Source: Borrelia recurrentis A1
Lineage (GTDB): Bacteria > Spirochaetota > Spirochaetia > Borreliales > Borreliaceae
DNA: 64,000 bases
Direction of reading: 5' to 3'
NCBI RefSeq assembly: GCF_000019705.1
Contig: NC_011244.1
Coordinates: forward strand, 744,001 to 808,000
A model generated the notes under the pieces. The model made no database searches, was not told the origin of the DNA, and saw only the letters and a program-made list of their open reading frames with translations. Made by a program: the position numbers and the translations under genes. Of the stretch, positions 40,172 through 49,599 are shown in pieces. The first letter of the stretch is position 1; every line of letters begins with the position of its first letter.

Positions 40172-41515
40172 ATGTATAGGCTTAAGAATCAAAATTTGGG
40201 TTTTAATATAGAAAACCTAGGAGAATGTAAATATGATAATCCTTTAATTAATTTTTATGCTAATGAGAGTCATGTTCATTTTACTTCTGAAGAGAGTAAA
40301 ATTAGATTTAACGTTTATAAAAATGAAGAGAGTTGGAATCAATATGAGGATGTTTTTTTAGAAAAGGCTGGACCTAGACGTAAAATTTATTTTGTCCCAA
40401 AACATGTTAAAGCTGCAATTACTACTTGTGGAGGTCTCTGTCCAGGTTTTAATGATGTGATTCGTTCAATTGTTAGAACTTTATGGAATGTATATGGAGT
40501 ATATAATATTTATGGAGTTAAGTTTGGATATAAAGGACTTTTGTCAGAGTCTAATTTGAGTTTTGTTGATTTAAATCCTGATGTGGTTAATGATATTAAT
40601 CAGCTTGGTGGTACAATACTTGGTTCATCAAGAGGAGGAATTAGACCTGTTGAAATAGTTGATACTTTAGAGAGAATGGGTATTAATATGCTTTTTAATA
40701 TTGGTGGAGATGGTACACAAAAGGGTTCTATTTTAATTGCTGAGGAGATAGAGAGACGAAATTTAAAAATTGCTGTTATAGGTATTCCTAAAACAGTAGA
40801 TAATGATTTTATGTTTGTTCAAAAATCTTTTGGATTTGAGACTGCTGTAGAACAATCAGTTGCCGCTGTTGCTGGTGCGCATTTTGAGGCAAATAGTGCT
40901 TATAATGGAATAGGTCTTGTTAAGGTGATGGGTAGAGATTCTGGGTTTATTGCTGCTTATACTGCTCTGTCTTCTAATGATGTTAATTTTTGTTTAATAC
41001 CAGAATTAGATTTTGATATTGAGGGTCCTAATGGACTTCTTGCACATCTTGAGAGACGACTTTTACAAAAAGAAAGTATGGATGAAATTCCTCATGCAGT
41101 TATATTGATAGCAGAAGGAGCAGGACAAAAATATTTTGATCCTGGTATTAGGAAGAAAGATGATTCTGGTAATTTACTGCATGAGGATATTGGACTTTAT
41201 ATTAAAGATAAAATTAATGAGTATTTTAAATCTAAAGATATTCCTGTTAATCTTAAATATATTGATCCTAGTTATATTATTAGAAGTTCTCCAGCTAATG
41301 CTAGTGATTCTCTATATTGTGCTCGTCTTGGTTCAAATGCTGTTCATGCTGCTATGGCTGGTAAAACGAAATTATTAATTAGCTTGTGGAGCACAAAATT
41401 TGTGCATGTTCCCATCAAAATGGCTGTCATTGCTAGGAATAAAGTTAATGTGAATGGTTCTTTCTGGAGGGATGTTCTTGCAAGCACTGGCCAGCCATTT
41501 AGTATGAAAAATTAA
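40172..41515 (+). CDS. pfkA: 6-phosphofructokinase (PFK-A superfamily; phosphoryl donor uncertain)
   Basis: 447 aa, longer than the 320-aa bacterial ATP enzyme. Motifs: TTCGGLCPGFNDV (85-97), IGGDGTQKGS (177-186) and GIPKTVDNDF (204-213), then the sugar-binding MGRDSGFIAAY. Gly181 is the ATP-type residue at the donor-specificity position, while Lys207 is the residue typical of PPi enzymes. A GGAGGGG precedes the ATG. It converts fructose 6-phosphate to the bisphosphate, the next step after Pgi, encoded at 44311-45885. Confidence 0.9.
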   Translation: MYRLKNQNLGFNIENLGECKYDNPLINFYANESHVHFTSEESKIRFNVYKNEESWNQYEDVFLEKAGPRRKIYFVPKHVKAAITTCGGLCPGFNDVIRSIVRTLWNVYGVYNIYGVKFGYKGLLSESNLSFVDLNPDVVNDINQLGGTILGSSRGGIRPVEIVDTLERMGINMLFNIGGDGTQKGSILIAEEIERRNLKIAVIGIPKTVDNDFMFVQKSFGFETAVEQSVAAVAGAHFEANSAYNGIGLVKVMGRDSGFIAAYTALSSNDVNFCLIPELDFDIEGPNGLLAHLERRLLQKESMDEIPHAVILIAEGAGQKYFDPGIRKKDDSGNLLHEDIGLYIKDKINEYFKSKDIPVNLKYIDPSYIIRSSPANASDSLYCARLGSNAVHAAMAGKTKLLISLWSTKFVHVPIKMAVIARNKVNVNGSFWRDVLASTGQPFSMKN

Positions 41516-41540
41516 CAAAAAGTAATTTAAGTTTTTTTAT

Positions 41541-42872
41541 TTATTTTGCTGCATTACCAGCAATATTTAATGCATCCCAAGTTTTGGAGAATGGTGGAGA
41601 ATATGCAAAATCCATCATTCCAAGTTCATTTATTTTAAGTTTTGAATAAATAGCAAGGGATAATGCGTGCATTCTTAGTGCAGCTCCATTTTTTCCAATT
41701 ATTTGTGCACCAAGAATTTCTTTTGTATCTTGATTATAGATTAGCTTAATATATAAATCTTCTTGATTGGGATAATAGTTTGTATGGTTTTTATCTTTGA
41801 TAAATACCGTTTTATATTGGATTCCAAGTTTTAATGCCATCTCTTCAGTAAGACCAGATCTAGCTGCTTCTAGTGATAAAACTTTAATAGATGCAGATCC
41901 CAATGTGCCTTTAAAAGATACTCGTTTTCCTGCTAGGTTTTCACCAATTATTTTTCCCAATTTATTAGCTGTTGTTGCAAGAGGAATATAATCATTTTGA
42001 TTGCTTATAATGTTATATATTGTGGCACAATCTCCTGCAGCAAAAATGTTTTTTGCACTGGTTTCACCGTATTCATTTACAATTATTGCACCGTTTTTTA
42101 ATGTATCAAGTTGACCTTCTAAAAATTCAGTTGCAGGTTTTATGCCTGTAGAGAGTATTACAAGATCTGCTTTGTATTTAGATTTGTTTGTAATAATTCC
42201 TTCAACTTTGTCTTTTCCTATTAAACTTGTTACGAATTCATTTGTGTGAAGTAAAACGTTGTTTTTTATAAGCTCTTCTTCCATTATATTTGTGATTTCT
42301 TTGTCAAATGATTCTGTTAATATTCGTTTATCCAATTGAATAATTCTTACATTTTTTTTTCGTGCTTTAGTAGCTTCTACCATTTCAATTCCAATATATC
42401 CAGCCCCAATTATTATGATGTTTTTTATTTCTTGTTTGTTTAAGAGTTCTCTGATTTCCTTACCATCGTTCATATTTCTTAAAGTATAAAAATTTTTTAG
42501 TTTAATATTGTTAATTGGTGGAATTATAGGGGTTCCCCCAGTTGCAATCATTAATTTATCATAGGTATCATTGAATATTTCTTGTGTTTGAAGATTTTTT
42601 ACTTGAAGAATGTTATTTTTGATATCTACTTTAGTGACTTCGTGTTTAGGAAATACTGATATTCCATTCTGTTTAAATTGTTCAGGTGTCCGGGCTATCA
42701 TATTATTTGGTTCGTCAAAAAATTTTCCAATGAAATAAGGTAGTCCACAAGCACCAAAGGATGTGGTATTTGTTTTCTCATAAATAACTATATTTAATTC
42801 TTTGTTTATTCGTTTTGCTTTTGCTGCAGCGCTTGTTCCTGCTGCAGTTCCTCCAATAATTATTATTTTCAT
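41541..42872 (-). CDS. cdr: Coenzyme A-disulfide reductase
   Basis: 443 aa flavoprotein of the single-Cys NADH oxidase/CoADR group: FAD motif IIIGGTAAGTSAAAKAKR, active-site SFGACGLPYF (the SFxxC motif), NAD(P)H motif IIIIGAGYIGIEM, and second FAD motif IFAAGDCATIY. Borrelia has no glutathione and uses CoA as its main thiol; this enzyme keeps CoA reduced. Convergent to pfk with a 25-bp gap. Confidence 0.93.
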   Translation of the reverse strand: MKIIIIGGTAAGTSAAAKAKRINKELNIVIYEKTNTTSFGACGLPYFIGKFFDEPNNMIARTPEQFKQNGISVFPKHEVTKVDIKNNILQVKNLQTQEIFNDTYDKLMIATGGTPIIPPINNIKLKNFYTLRNMNDGKEIRELLNKQEIKNIIIIGAGYIGIEMVEATKARKKNVRIIQLDKRILTESFDKEITNIMEEELIKNNVLLHTNEFVTSLIGKDKVEGIITNKSKYKADLVILSTGIKPATEFLEGQLDTLKNGAIIVNEYGETSAKNIFAAGDCATIYNIISNQNDYIPLATTANKLGKIIGENLAGKRVSFKGTLGSASIKVLSLEAARSGLTEEMALKLGIQYKTVFIKDKNHTNYYPNQEDLYIKLIYNQDTKEILGAQIIGKNGAALRMHALSLAIYSKLKINELGMMDFAYSPPFSKTWDALNIAGNAAK

Positions 42873-42884
42873 AAGAATTACCTT

Positions 42885-44267
42885 TTATTTAGTATTTTGA
42901 TTATTGTAAATGTTTTTATTTAATTGATTAAGATTTTTGGCTGTTATGACCCCTGCAACCATTGAATCACTAACATTAACAGATGTTCGTCCCATATCAA
43001 TTAACGGCTCTATGGAAATAAATAGGCCAACTAATGAAACAGGTAGATTCATTGATGAGAGAACGATTAAGGATGCTATTGTTGCACCTCCTCCAGCTCC
43101 AGCTACTCCAAACGAGGTTATTATTATTATTCCTATGAGTTGTAGTAAGAATGAGGGATCTGTTGGATTGATTCCTTGTGTAGGTGCAATCATGATTGCT
43201 AGCATAGCAGGATGTAGTGCTGCGCAACCATTTTGTCCAATAGATGTCCCAAGTGCACTGGAGAGATTTGCAATCCCTTCACTAACTCCTAGTTTTTTAG
43301 TTTGCACTTCTACATTGACAGGTATTGTTGCTGCACTGGAACGAGATATAAATGCAAACGTTAGTACTGGCCATACTTTTTTAATAAAAGTTATTGGATT
43401 GAGTCTGTTACATGCAATAATCGTCATGTGCATTAAGAGTGTAATACCTATAGCAACATAAGATGCAAGTGCAAATTTTCCAAGTTTCATTATGCTTATA
43501 AGATCACTTGTTGCTGATATTTTTGTGATCATTGCTAATATGGCATAAGGTGTTGATTTTAAGATTAAAGTCACTATTCCTAAAGTTAAGTCTTGTGCTG
43601 TTGATATTATTTGTTTGAAAAAATCTATTGACTCTGGTTTTTTTTTTGCAACTCTTAGAGCAACAATCCCTACTAAAGCAGCAAATATTACTATTCCTAT
43701 CGTTGAGTTTGGTCTTGTTCCTGCCATATCTGCAAATATATTGTCTGGAATGAGTTCTGATAGTTTTTGTGTCATTGGAGTTTGGTGTAAAACTTGAAGT
43801 TTGCGATCTAATTTTTGCCCTTGCATGATTTCATCAACTCCAGATTGAAGTCCCTCTGCTGTTAATTTGAAAAAAATAGATATACAAATTCCAATTATTG
43901 CAGCAATTCCTGCTGTAAATATGAGTATAAATATTACTGATAAGCTCATTTTCCAAATATCTTGGCTATTTGTTAATTTTATTATTGCAGATATTATTGA
44001 TACTAGTATTAATGGTATTACCATCATTTTAATGAGTCTTATATATCCGATTCCTATGATATTAGTCCATTGAATGGTTTCTTGTATTATTGTTGGGTTT
44101 GATTCGTAACAATATTTTATGAGTGTACCAAATATTATTCCTAATCCTAGAGCTATTAATATTCTTTTTGTGAAAGAGATATGTTTTTTACGTAAGAAAT
44201 ATAAAAATCCTATTAATATAAACATTATTGTAACATTTAATATTACATATGTTATTGTCATGTTCAT
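42885..44267 (-). CDS. gltP: Dicarboxylate/amino acid:cation symporter (DAACS; GltP/TcyP-like)
   Basis: 460 aa, eight or so membrane helices plus two re-entrant loops. Family motifs are the Ser-rich SRSSAATIPVNVE and the C-terminal substrate loop around DMGRTSVNVSDS. The GQNGCAALHPAMLAIM segment resembles the cystine-type TcyP subgroup more than glutamate GltP, so cystine uptake is possible; this would fit the neighbouring disulfide reductase. The start is ATG at 44267; a nearby ATG six bp in is in frame. Upstream of cdr on the same strand with a 12-bp gap. Confidence 0.87.
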   Translation of the reverse strand: MNMTITYVILNVTIMFILIGFLYFLRKKHISFTKRILIALGLGIIFGTLIKYCYESNPTIIQETIQWTNIIGIGYIRLIKMMVIPLILVSIISAIIKLTNSQDIWKMSLSVIFILIFTAGIAAIIGICISIFFKLTAEGLQSGVDEIMQGQKLDRKLQVLHQTPMTQKLSELIPDNIFADMAGTRPNSTIGIVIFAALVGIVALRVAKKKPESIDFFKQIISTAQDLTLGIVTLILKSTPYAILAMITKISATSDLISIMKLGKFALASYVAIGITLLMHMTIIACNRLNPITFIKKVWPVLTFAFISRSSAATIPVNVEVQTKKLGVSEGIANLSSALGTSIGQNGCAALHPAMLAIMIAPTQGINPTDPSFLLQLIGIIIITSFGVAGAGGGATIASLIVLSSMNLPVSLVGLFISIEPLIDMGRTSVNVSDSMVAGVITAKNLNQLNKNIYNNQNTK

Positions 44268-44310
44268 GATTTGGCCTCTTAATTATAGATTTAAAATAAT
44301 TATTTTTTTG

Positions 44311-45885
44311 TTAAAATAGTCTATCATAAGATTTGATTATTTTATTTTGTGAATTATCCTCCTTTAAAATTTTGTTAGCAATAATTTTGCCTAGTTGAAC
44401 TCCTTCTTGATCAAATGAATTGATATTTAGTAGGAATCCTTCAAACATTACTTTATTTTCGTAATGAGAGAGTATTGCACCTATTGTATAAGGAGTGAGT
44501 TCTTTAGAGTATATTAATGCAGAGGGTCTCTCTCCTTTAAAACTTTTATTTTGATTTATATTTTCTTTTCCAATAGCAAATGCAATTATTTGAGCTATTA
44601 GATTTGCTTTTAGTTTATCATTACTTGATGTTCCATCTAAAGAAACATCTTGCTTTAATTGGGATTGGCTAAATCCTATTAAATCCATTGGTACTATTTC
44701 TGTTCCTTGATGAAGCATTTGAAAGAATGAATGTTGCACATCTGTTCCAATTCCTCCCCAAATTATTCTTACTGTTTTATAGTCAATTTGTTCCCCAAAT
44801 CTGTTTACGCTTTTTCCATTGCTTTCCATTTCAAGTTGTTGTAAATGAAGATAAAAGTCTTCCATTGCTTTTGAATATGCAATAATACAGTTACTGCTAT
44901 AATTTAGTATATTGCTTTCATATATACTGATTATTGATGCTAGAAGGGGTGCATTTTCTCTTATATTTTTATTTAGTGCCTGTTTGTCAGACTCATGAGC
45001 TCCCTTTAATATTTCTTTTGTAATATCTTCTGTGAAGCAAAGGGTTATTAGAGCAAGCCCTACAGCTGATGTTGGTGAAAATCTTCCACCAATTGAATCA
45101 TGCATAAAAAAGTACTCAAGGTATCCTTTTTCGAGTGCCAACATACTTCCTTGTGATGTAATGATTATAATTTGTTTTTTATATTCTTCAATTCCATTAT
45201 CTTTTAATTTTTTAATTAAGAATTGCATATTAGATGATGTTTCTAGTGTAGTTCCACTTTTTGATACGACAATAAATAAAGTTTCTTGAAGATTTATTTC
45301 GCTTAAAACCTCTTCTGCTTCATCTGGGTCAACATTTGAAATAAAATATGCTTTCATTTTGTATAAATTTTTTTGTTGAGCATAGTTTTTAATTGTAGTG
45401 TATAGTGCTTTTGGGCCAAGACTTGAACCCCCAATACCAATTTGTACGACATTTTTAAAAACTTTTCCATTTGTATTTTTAATAGTACCATTTTGTATTT
45501 TTTGTGCAAATTCAAAAATTTTATGAAGTTCTCTTTCAAAAAATTCTCGCATATTTTCATTGTTATCTGTAACTGTTGTACCAAGTTGTCCTCTTGTTAA
45601 GTGATGTAAAACTTTTCTATTTTCACTAAGATTAATATGTTTTCCATTAATGATTTCTTTATACTTTTCTATTAGATTTGCTTCATCGCTTAAATTTTGA
45701 AATAACTTTAAATGAGCTTCATTGATTTGTTTTGTAGCATAGTTATAATGTACGTGATTTCCTTCTATTTTGATGTCATATTCTTGAATTCTGTTTTCAT
45801 TTAATACTGTCTTTAGTTTTTCGGGATTCATTTGTTTTAATTCTTGAAAACTTTTAAGCTTATTAAGGTCATTATAATGAATCAT
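44311..45885 (-). CDS. pgi: Glucose-6-phosphate isomerase
   Basis: 524 aa. Signature segments: IGIGGSSLGPKALY (sugar phosphate), VSKSGTTLET, the PGI pattern GGRFSPTSAVGLALI, and VSLDGTSSNDKLKANL near the C-terminus. Length is that of the eukaryote/E. coli-like class minus a little. GGAGG precedes the start (reads AGGATGCTTA ATG on the minus strand). Confidence 0.95.
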   Translation of the reverse strand: MIHYNDLNKLKSFQELKQMNPEKLKTVLNENRIQEYDIKIEGNHVHYNYATKQINEAHLKLFQNLSDEANLIEKYKEIINGKHINLSENRKVLHHLTRGQLGTTVTDNNENMREFFERELHKIFEFAQKIQNGTIKNTNGKVFKNVVQIGIGGSSLGPKALYTTIKNYAQQKNLYKMKAYFISNVDPDEAEEVLSEINLQETLFIVVSKSGTTLETSSNMQFLIKKLKDNGIEEYKKQIIIITSQGSMLALEKGYLEYFFMHDSIGGRFSPTSAVGLALITLCFTEDITKEILKGAHESDKQALNKNIRENAPLLASIISIYESNILNYSSNCIIAYSKAMEDFYLHLQQLEMESNGKSVNRFGEQIDYKTVRIIWGGIGTDVQHSFFQMLHQGTEIVPMDLIGFSQSQLKQDVSLDGTSSNDKLKANLIAQIIAFAIGKENINQNKSFKGERPSALIYSKELTPYTIGAILSHYENKVMFEGFLLNINSFDQEGVQLGKIIANKILKEDNSQNKIIKSYDRLF

Positions 45886-45921
45886 TAAGCATCCTCCAAT
45901 AGTTTTTTTGTGTATTTAAAT

Positions 45922-46326
45922 TTAATTTTGTTTTTTTATTTTTATTATTATTATTTTTTTTATTTTTATTATTATTTTTTTTATAAATCTGATTATTTTG
46001 TTTTTTTCTGAATAATTTTTGAGTTCTTCTTCACCTTCTTCTGCTTCACTTTTTGTAAATGATTTTCTGACATTATTTTCATCAAGTTCGATTTCAAGTA
46101 ATCTTTTTTTATCTTCTATTGGAATTACTTTGACGTCGACCTCTTTATATCCAAGTTCTTTTAATACTTGATATCTTCTAAAACCTGCCACTAAGTTTTT
46201 ATTTTTGTCTATTATTATAGGATAAATCAGCCCATGTTTTTTAATGCTTTCTTTAAGAGTTGTTGTATCTCCTATATTTTTTCTGATTCGTTTTTTGATT
46301 TTTATTTGTTCTAAATCTATTAACAT
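45922..46326 (-). CDS. ParB/Srx N-terminal-domain protein with a basic repetitive tail
   Basis: 134 aa. Residues 1-85 are a ParB-N/sulfiredoxin-like domain: TLKESIKKHGLIYPIIID and LVAGFRRYQVLKELGY (the GxRR loop). There is no ParB helix-turn-helix or dimer domain. The last 25 residues are almost only Ile and Lys (IIRFIKKIIIKIKKIIIIKI), encoded by a tandem A/T repeat. That tail could be an amphipathic membrane-binding helix (inference). Lies 6 bp downstream of PBP1A. Chromosome segregation is not implied; many ParB-N proteins do other jobs, including CTP or ATP use. Confidence 0.75.
   Translation of the reverse strand: MLIDLEQIKIKKRIRKNIGDTTTLKESIKKHGLIYPIIIDKNKNLVAGFRRYQVLKELGYKEVDVKVIPIEDKKRLLEIELDENNVRKSFTKSEAEEGEEELKNYSEKNKIIRFIKKIIIKIKKIIIIKIKKQN
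45937..45981 (-). repeat. In-frame tandem repeat, 24 bp and 21 bp units, inside the ParB-N gene
   Basis: Read on the minus strand, AAAAAAATAATAATAAAAATA (7 codons, KKIIIKI) is followed by the same unit with one extra ATA (8 codons, KKIIIIKI). The unit lengths are multiples of three, so copy changes keep the frame. Signs of replication slippage. Confidence 0.7.
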
Positions 46327-46332
46327 ATTTTA

Positions 46333-49110
46333 TTAATCCAATTGTATATTTTCTCCATTGACATCTTTATGTTCAATTTCATTATCTTGTTTTTCATCAC
46401 TGATAAGAGGATTTTTTTTAGGTTCTGTATTATTTGGTTGATCTGTAGTTTTCATACTATCATCTACATTGTTATTGTCATCTGTTATTGTGTTGTTGGT
46501 TTCGTTCTCTGTTTTATTGGCATCTTGGATATTATGTTGCATGTTTTCCTCTTGATTGTCGTATTCAAAATCATCATTTTGTATATCCATATTAATATTA
46601 TCATTAAATTTATCATTATTAATTATATTAGTATTATTTTCATGAATTTTTTCATTTTCTGTTTTATTGTATTGATGAAAATCGTTTGTGAGATATTCAA
46701 ATTCGGTAGTATCGAAGTTTAGTTCATCATTGTCATTAATGTTGTCAATACCATAAATATTGAATTCCATTTTATTTAAAAATTCAGATTTGTTTTCATA
46801 GTATTTTGATTTTTCAAATGGTTGGCTTCCTGTAATGAATATTTCATTTATTATTGTTTCATTAGGTACACCTTCTGGTAATAGACCTGTTTCTGATTGG
46901 ACTTGTACATTAATTATTCCTTTGGGTCGTATAAATACCTTTTGGGGTAAGTTTTTATGATATTCTGCCATAAACTTACCCCAAGTAGGGCCAGCTAGTG
47001 CTGTTCCTGTTCCTGCAGTTCCCAATGAATATCCTTTTTTGTCAAAACCAACCCATATAGCTGTTGTTATATAAGGTGAATATCCTATTGTCCATCCGTC
47101 GGCCCAATTTTGAGTTGTTCCTGATTTACCTACAATATCAGATTTAAAATTTTTAAGATTTGTATATCTTTGATTTGATAGAGTACCATATTGAATTGTT
47201 GATTTCATCATATCTGTCATAATGTAAGCAGTTTGAGGAGATACTATTTGTGCATTAGCACCTTTATTTTTGATTGATGTTAGTATTTCAGATTCTACAT
47301 TTGCTATTACTTTTCCATTTCGATCTTCTATATATTTAATTCCATATGGTTCTACTTCTTTTCCATTATTTCCTAAAATAGCAAATGCTCTTGCCATTTG
47401 TATTGGAGATGTTGATGTGACTCCAAGTGCAAGGGGATATACTTTAGGGAATATTTTGTTTATTTCATTTTGATCTTTGATTCCTAGTAATTTAGCCGAA
47501 TATTTAATTGCATTGTCAAAACCCAATTTATCAAGTATTCTAAGGGCGGGAATATTTAGAGATAAAGCTAGTGCTTTGCGTGTTAAGACATTTCCTCGCC
47601 ATTTCCCTCCATAATTTTCAGGGGCATAAATCTCTCCTTCCTGATTAAAAAAGGCTACTGGAGAATCTGAGAGCATTGTTGCAGCTGTTATTTTTTTTAA
47701 TTCAATAGCCGCTGAGAAATATAAAACTTTAAATGCGCTTCCAGGTTGAATTTTTGCTTGAGTTGCTCTATTAAATTCGCTTCCCTTTCTATAACCACTT
47801 CCTCCAACCATTGCTTTGATGGCTCCTGTTGTGGTGTCTAGTGATATTAATGCACCTTCTGGTTTCACAAGTAAGTTTGGATTTGTTTTATTGTTTATTG
47901 TGTAAGCTCTTGTTGCTTTGTCTATTTTATCAATACCTAAAATTGCAGCAAAGCTTGCAAGAAGATCAATATTATCCTCATAAAATTTTCTTGTTTTTAA
48001 TTTTGTATATTGTCTACCATTTATTCTGGTATTTCTTATGCCAAATAAATCGGCCATTGTATCAATTATTGGTACTATTTCTGAATTTATTACTAATGTT
48101 TCAGATGATTTTGTAGAATTATACATTTTTCTTGCTTTTGTAATCATTTCTTGTGTAATTTCATTTGCATGTTTTTGTGCTTCAAGATCAAGTGTTGTAT
48201 ATATTGAGTATCCATCTTTGTATATATTGGCTTCTGATGGTAGATATTGAGTTATTCTTTGTCTTACATATTCTGAAAAATAAGGAGCATGATCTTCTTT
48301 GTCAGATATAGCTGGTATATCTGCCATACGAGTCCAGTCATAATTTTGCCAATATTCATTAAATTCTGATTCAGCTAATTCAGGGGTGATAATGCCATGA
48401 GATACTACCTGATTTAATACAGCTCTTTGTATTTTCTTTGCGAATTTTGGATTATAAAATGGTGAATAAAGTTTTGCATTGGGTAACTGTATAATCATTA
48501 AAACAGCTTCTGCGGTGTTAATATCTTTAACACTTTTGTTGAAGAAAAACTTTGAAGCTGCTACTACGCCATAATTTCCATTTCCAAAATAGACTTTGTT
48601 TAAATATTTTTCAAGTATTTCATATTTTGATAATTTTTTTTCAAGCTGTATTGCCCACCAAATTTCATTTAATTTTCTTAAAACAGATCTTTTTGCTTGA
48701 TTTGTGTAGAGCAGTTTTGCTAATTGTTGTGTTAGAGTACTACCACCTGAGAAATATCTTCCAAGAATAATGTTAAATGCAGCTCTTAAAATTCCCATTA
48801 ATGAGAAGCCTCTGTGAAAAAAAAAGCTGAGATCTTCTCGTATCAAGAGTGTGTTTATTAAATTATTAGGCATTTCTCTTAACGGTAATAATTCTCTATT
48901 CTCATCAGATATAAATTGTGTTATGAGCTTGCCATTGGTATCAAAAAGTTTTGATGGTATAGCAGGGTTTATATTTCCAAATTTTTTATCTTTTTGAATA
49001 TTTATAGTTTCAACTATGGCAATTGATAAAAAAATGATTGAAAAACTGATAATAAAATAGGTAAAATAAACTAGCATGTTAGCTTTTTTGCTAAAATTAA
49101 CCCTTTTCAA
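46333..49110 (-). CDS. mrcA: Class A penicillin-binding protein 1A
   Basis: 925 aa bifunctional enzyme. Membrane helix (13-30), GT51 glycosyltransferase with EDLSFFFHRGFSLMGILRA and GGSTLTQQLAK, then a transpeptidase with SxxK in QPGSAFKVLYFS, SxN in ALSLNIPAL and KSGTTQNWADGW. The last 140 or so residues are Asn/Asp/Glu-rich low complexity, probably a disordered periplasmic tail. TTG start with AAGGA upstream and TATAAT (plus-strand ATTATA at 49140-49145) as a likely -10. The ParB-N gene follows. Confidence 0.94.
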   Translation of the reverse strand: MKRVNFSKKANMLVYFTYFIISFSIIFLSIAIVETINIQKDKKFGNINPAIPSKLFDTNGKLITQFISDENRELLPLREMPNNLINTLLIREDLSFFFHRGFSLMGILRAAFNIILGRYFSGGSTLTQQLAKLLYTNQAKRSVLRKLNEIWWAIQLEKKLSKYEILEKYLNKVYFGNGNYGVVAASKFFFNKSVKDINTAEAVLMIIQLPNAKLYSPFYNPKFAKKIQRAVLNQVVSHGIITPELAESEFNEYWQNYDWTRMADIPAISDKEDHAPYFSEYVRQRITQYLPSEANIYKDGYSIYTTLDLEAQKHANEITQEMITKARKMYNSTKSSETLVINSEIVPIIDTMADLFGIRNTRINGRQYTKLKTRKFYEDNIDLLASFAAILGIDKIDKATRAYTINNKTNPNLLVKPEGALISLDTTTGAIKAMVGGSGYRKGSEFNRATQAKIQPGSAFKVLYFSAAIELKKITAATMLSDSPVAFFNQEGEIYAPENYGGKWRGNVLTRKALALSLNIPALRILDKLGFDNAIKYSAKLLGIKDQNEINKIFPKVYPLALGVTSTSPIQMARAFAILGNNGKEVEPYGIKYIEDRNGKVIANVESEILTSIKNKGANAQIVSPQTAYIMTDMMKSTIQYGTLSNQRYTNLKNFKSDIVGKSGTTQNWADGWTIGYSPYITTAIWVGFDKKGYSLGTAGTGTALAGPTWGKFMAEYHKNLPQKVFIRPKGIINVQVQSETGLLPEGVPNETIINEIFITGSQPFEKSKYYENKSEFLNKMEFNIYGIDNINDNDELNFDTTEFEYLTNDFHQYNKTENEKIHENNTNIINNDKFNDNINMDIQNDDFEYDNQEENMQHNIQDANKTENETNNTITDDNNNVDDSMKTTDQPNNTEPKKNPLISDEKQDNEIEHKDVNGENIQLD

Positions 49111-49599
49111 ATTGTATCCTTCTAACGTCTTTCAACGTAATTATACTATAAAATATGATAAACTTAACATTTTGCAAGTTGTTATTAATATAAAAATATT
49201 GTTATAATGCCTTTTTATATGGGTTATTTTGCTATTTAAGTTTTTTTAAAATATAAGTTGATTTATGATGAAAATTTGGAAAGATTAGAACTTTATGTGT
49301 GGGTGTTGGTGTTTTTAAAGTAAACAGTAAAAATAATAAGAATTACAGATTTAATGTATTGAAGGATGAATTATTTTTATGTGAGTTTTTTTGAAATTTT
49401 TATTTATAGAGTTGCTTTTTAGGAATAGATTTGATCTTTGTATGTCTGTTGAATAAAGTGTGAACTATTGGTTGTATCTAATATTTTGGGATAGAATTAT
49501 TTTAAAGTATATGCATAAATTAAAATTTTTGAATTGTATTGCTTTAAAGTTCCTGAATATCAATTTTAATATGTTTGTTAGATTTCAAAGGAGAGGTTT
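49111..49599. other. 490-bp divergent intergenic region between PBP1A and plzA
   Basis: AT-rich with no intact gene. It holds the PBP1A ribosome site and -10 at the left end. On the plus strand, TTGTTA (49179-49184), 18 bp, TATAAT (49203-49208) looks like a promoter about 390 bp upstream of plzA, which would give a long leader. No further coding remnant or strong hairpin was found. Confidence 0.5.

Noticed and set aside
42937-43461. 174-codon open frame on the plus strand
   Set aside because: It lies opposite the symporter gene, has no ribosome site, and its protein is a composition shadow of the membrane helices on the other strand.
46342-46722. 126-codon plus-strand frame, Ile/Phe-rich
   Set aside because: Antisense to the Asn/Asp-rich tail of PBP1A; AAT/GAT codons reverse to ATT/ATC, giving false membrane-like sequence.
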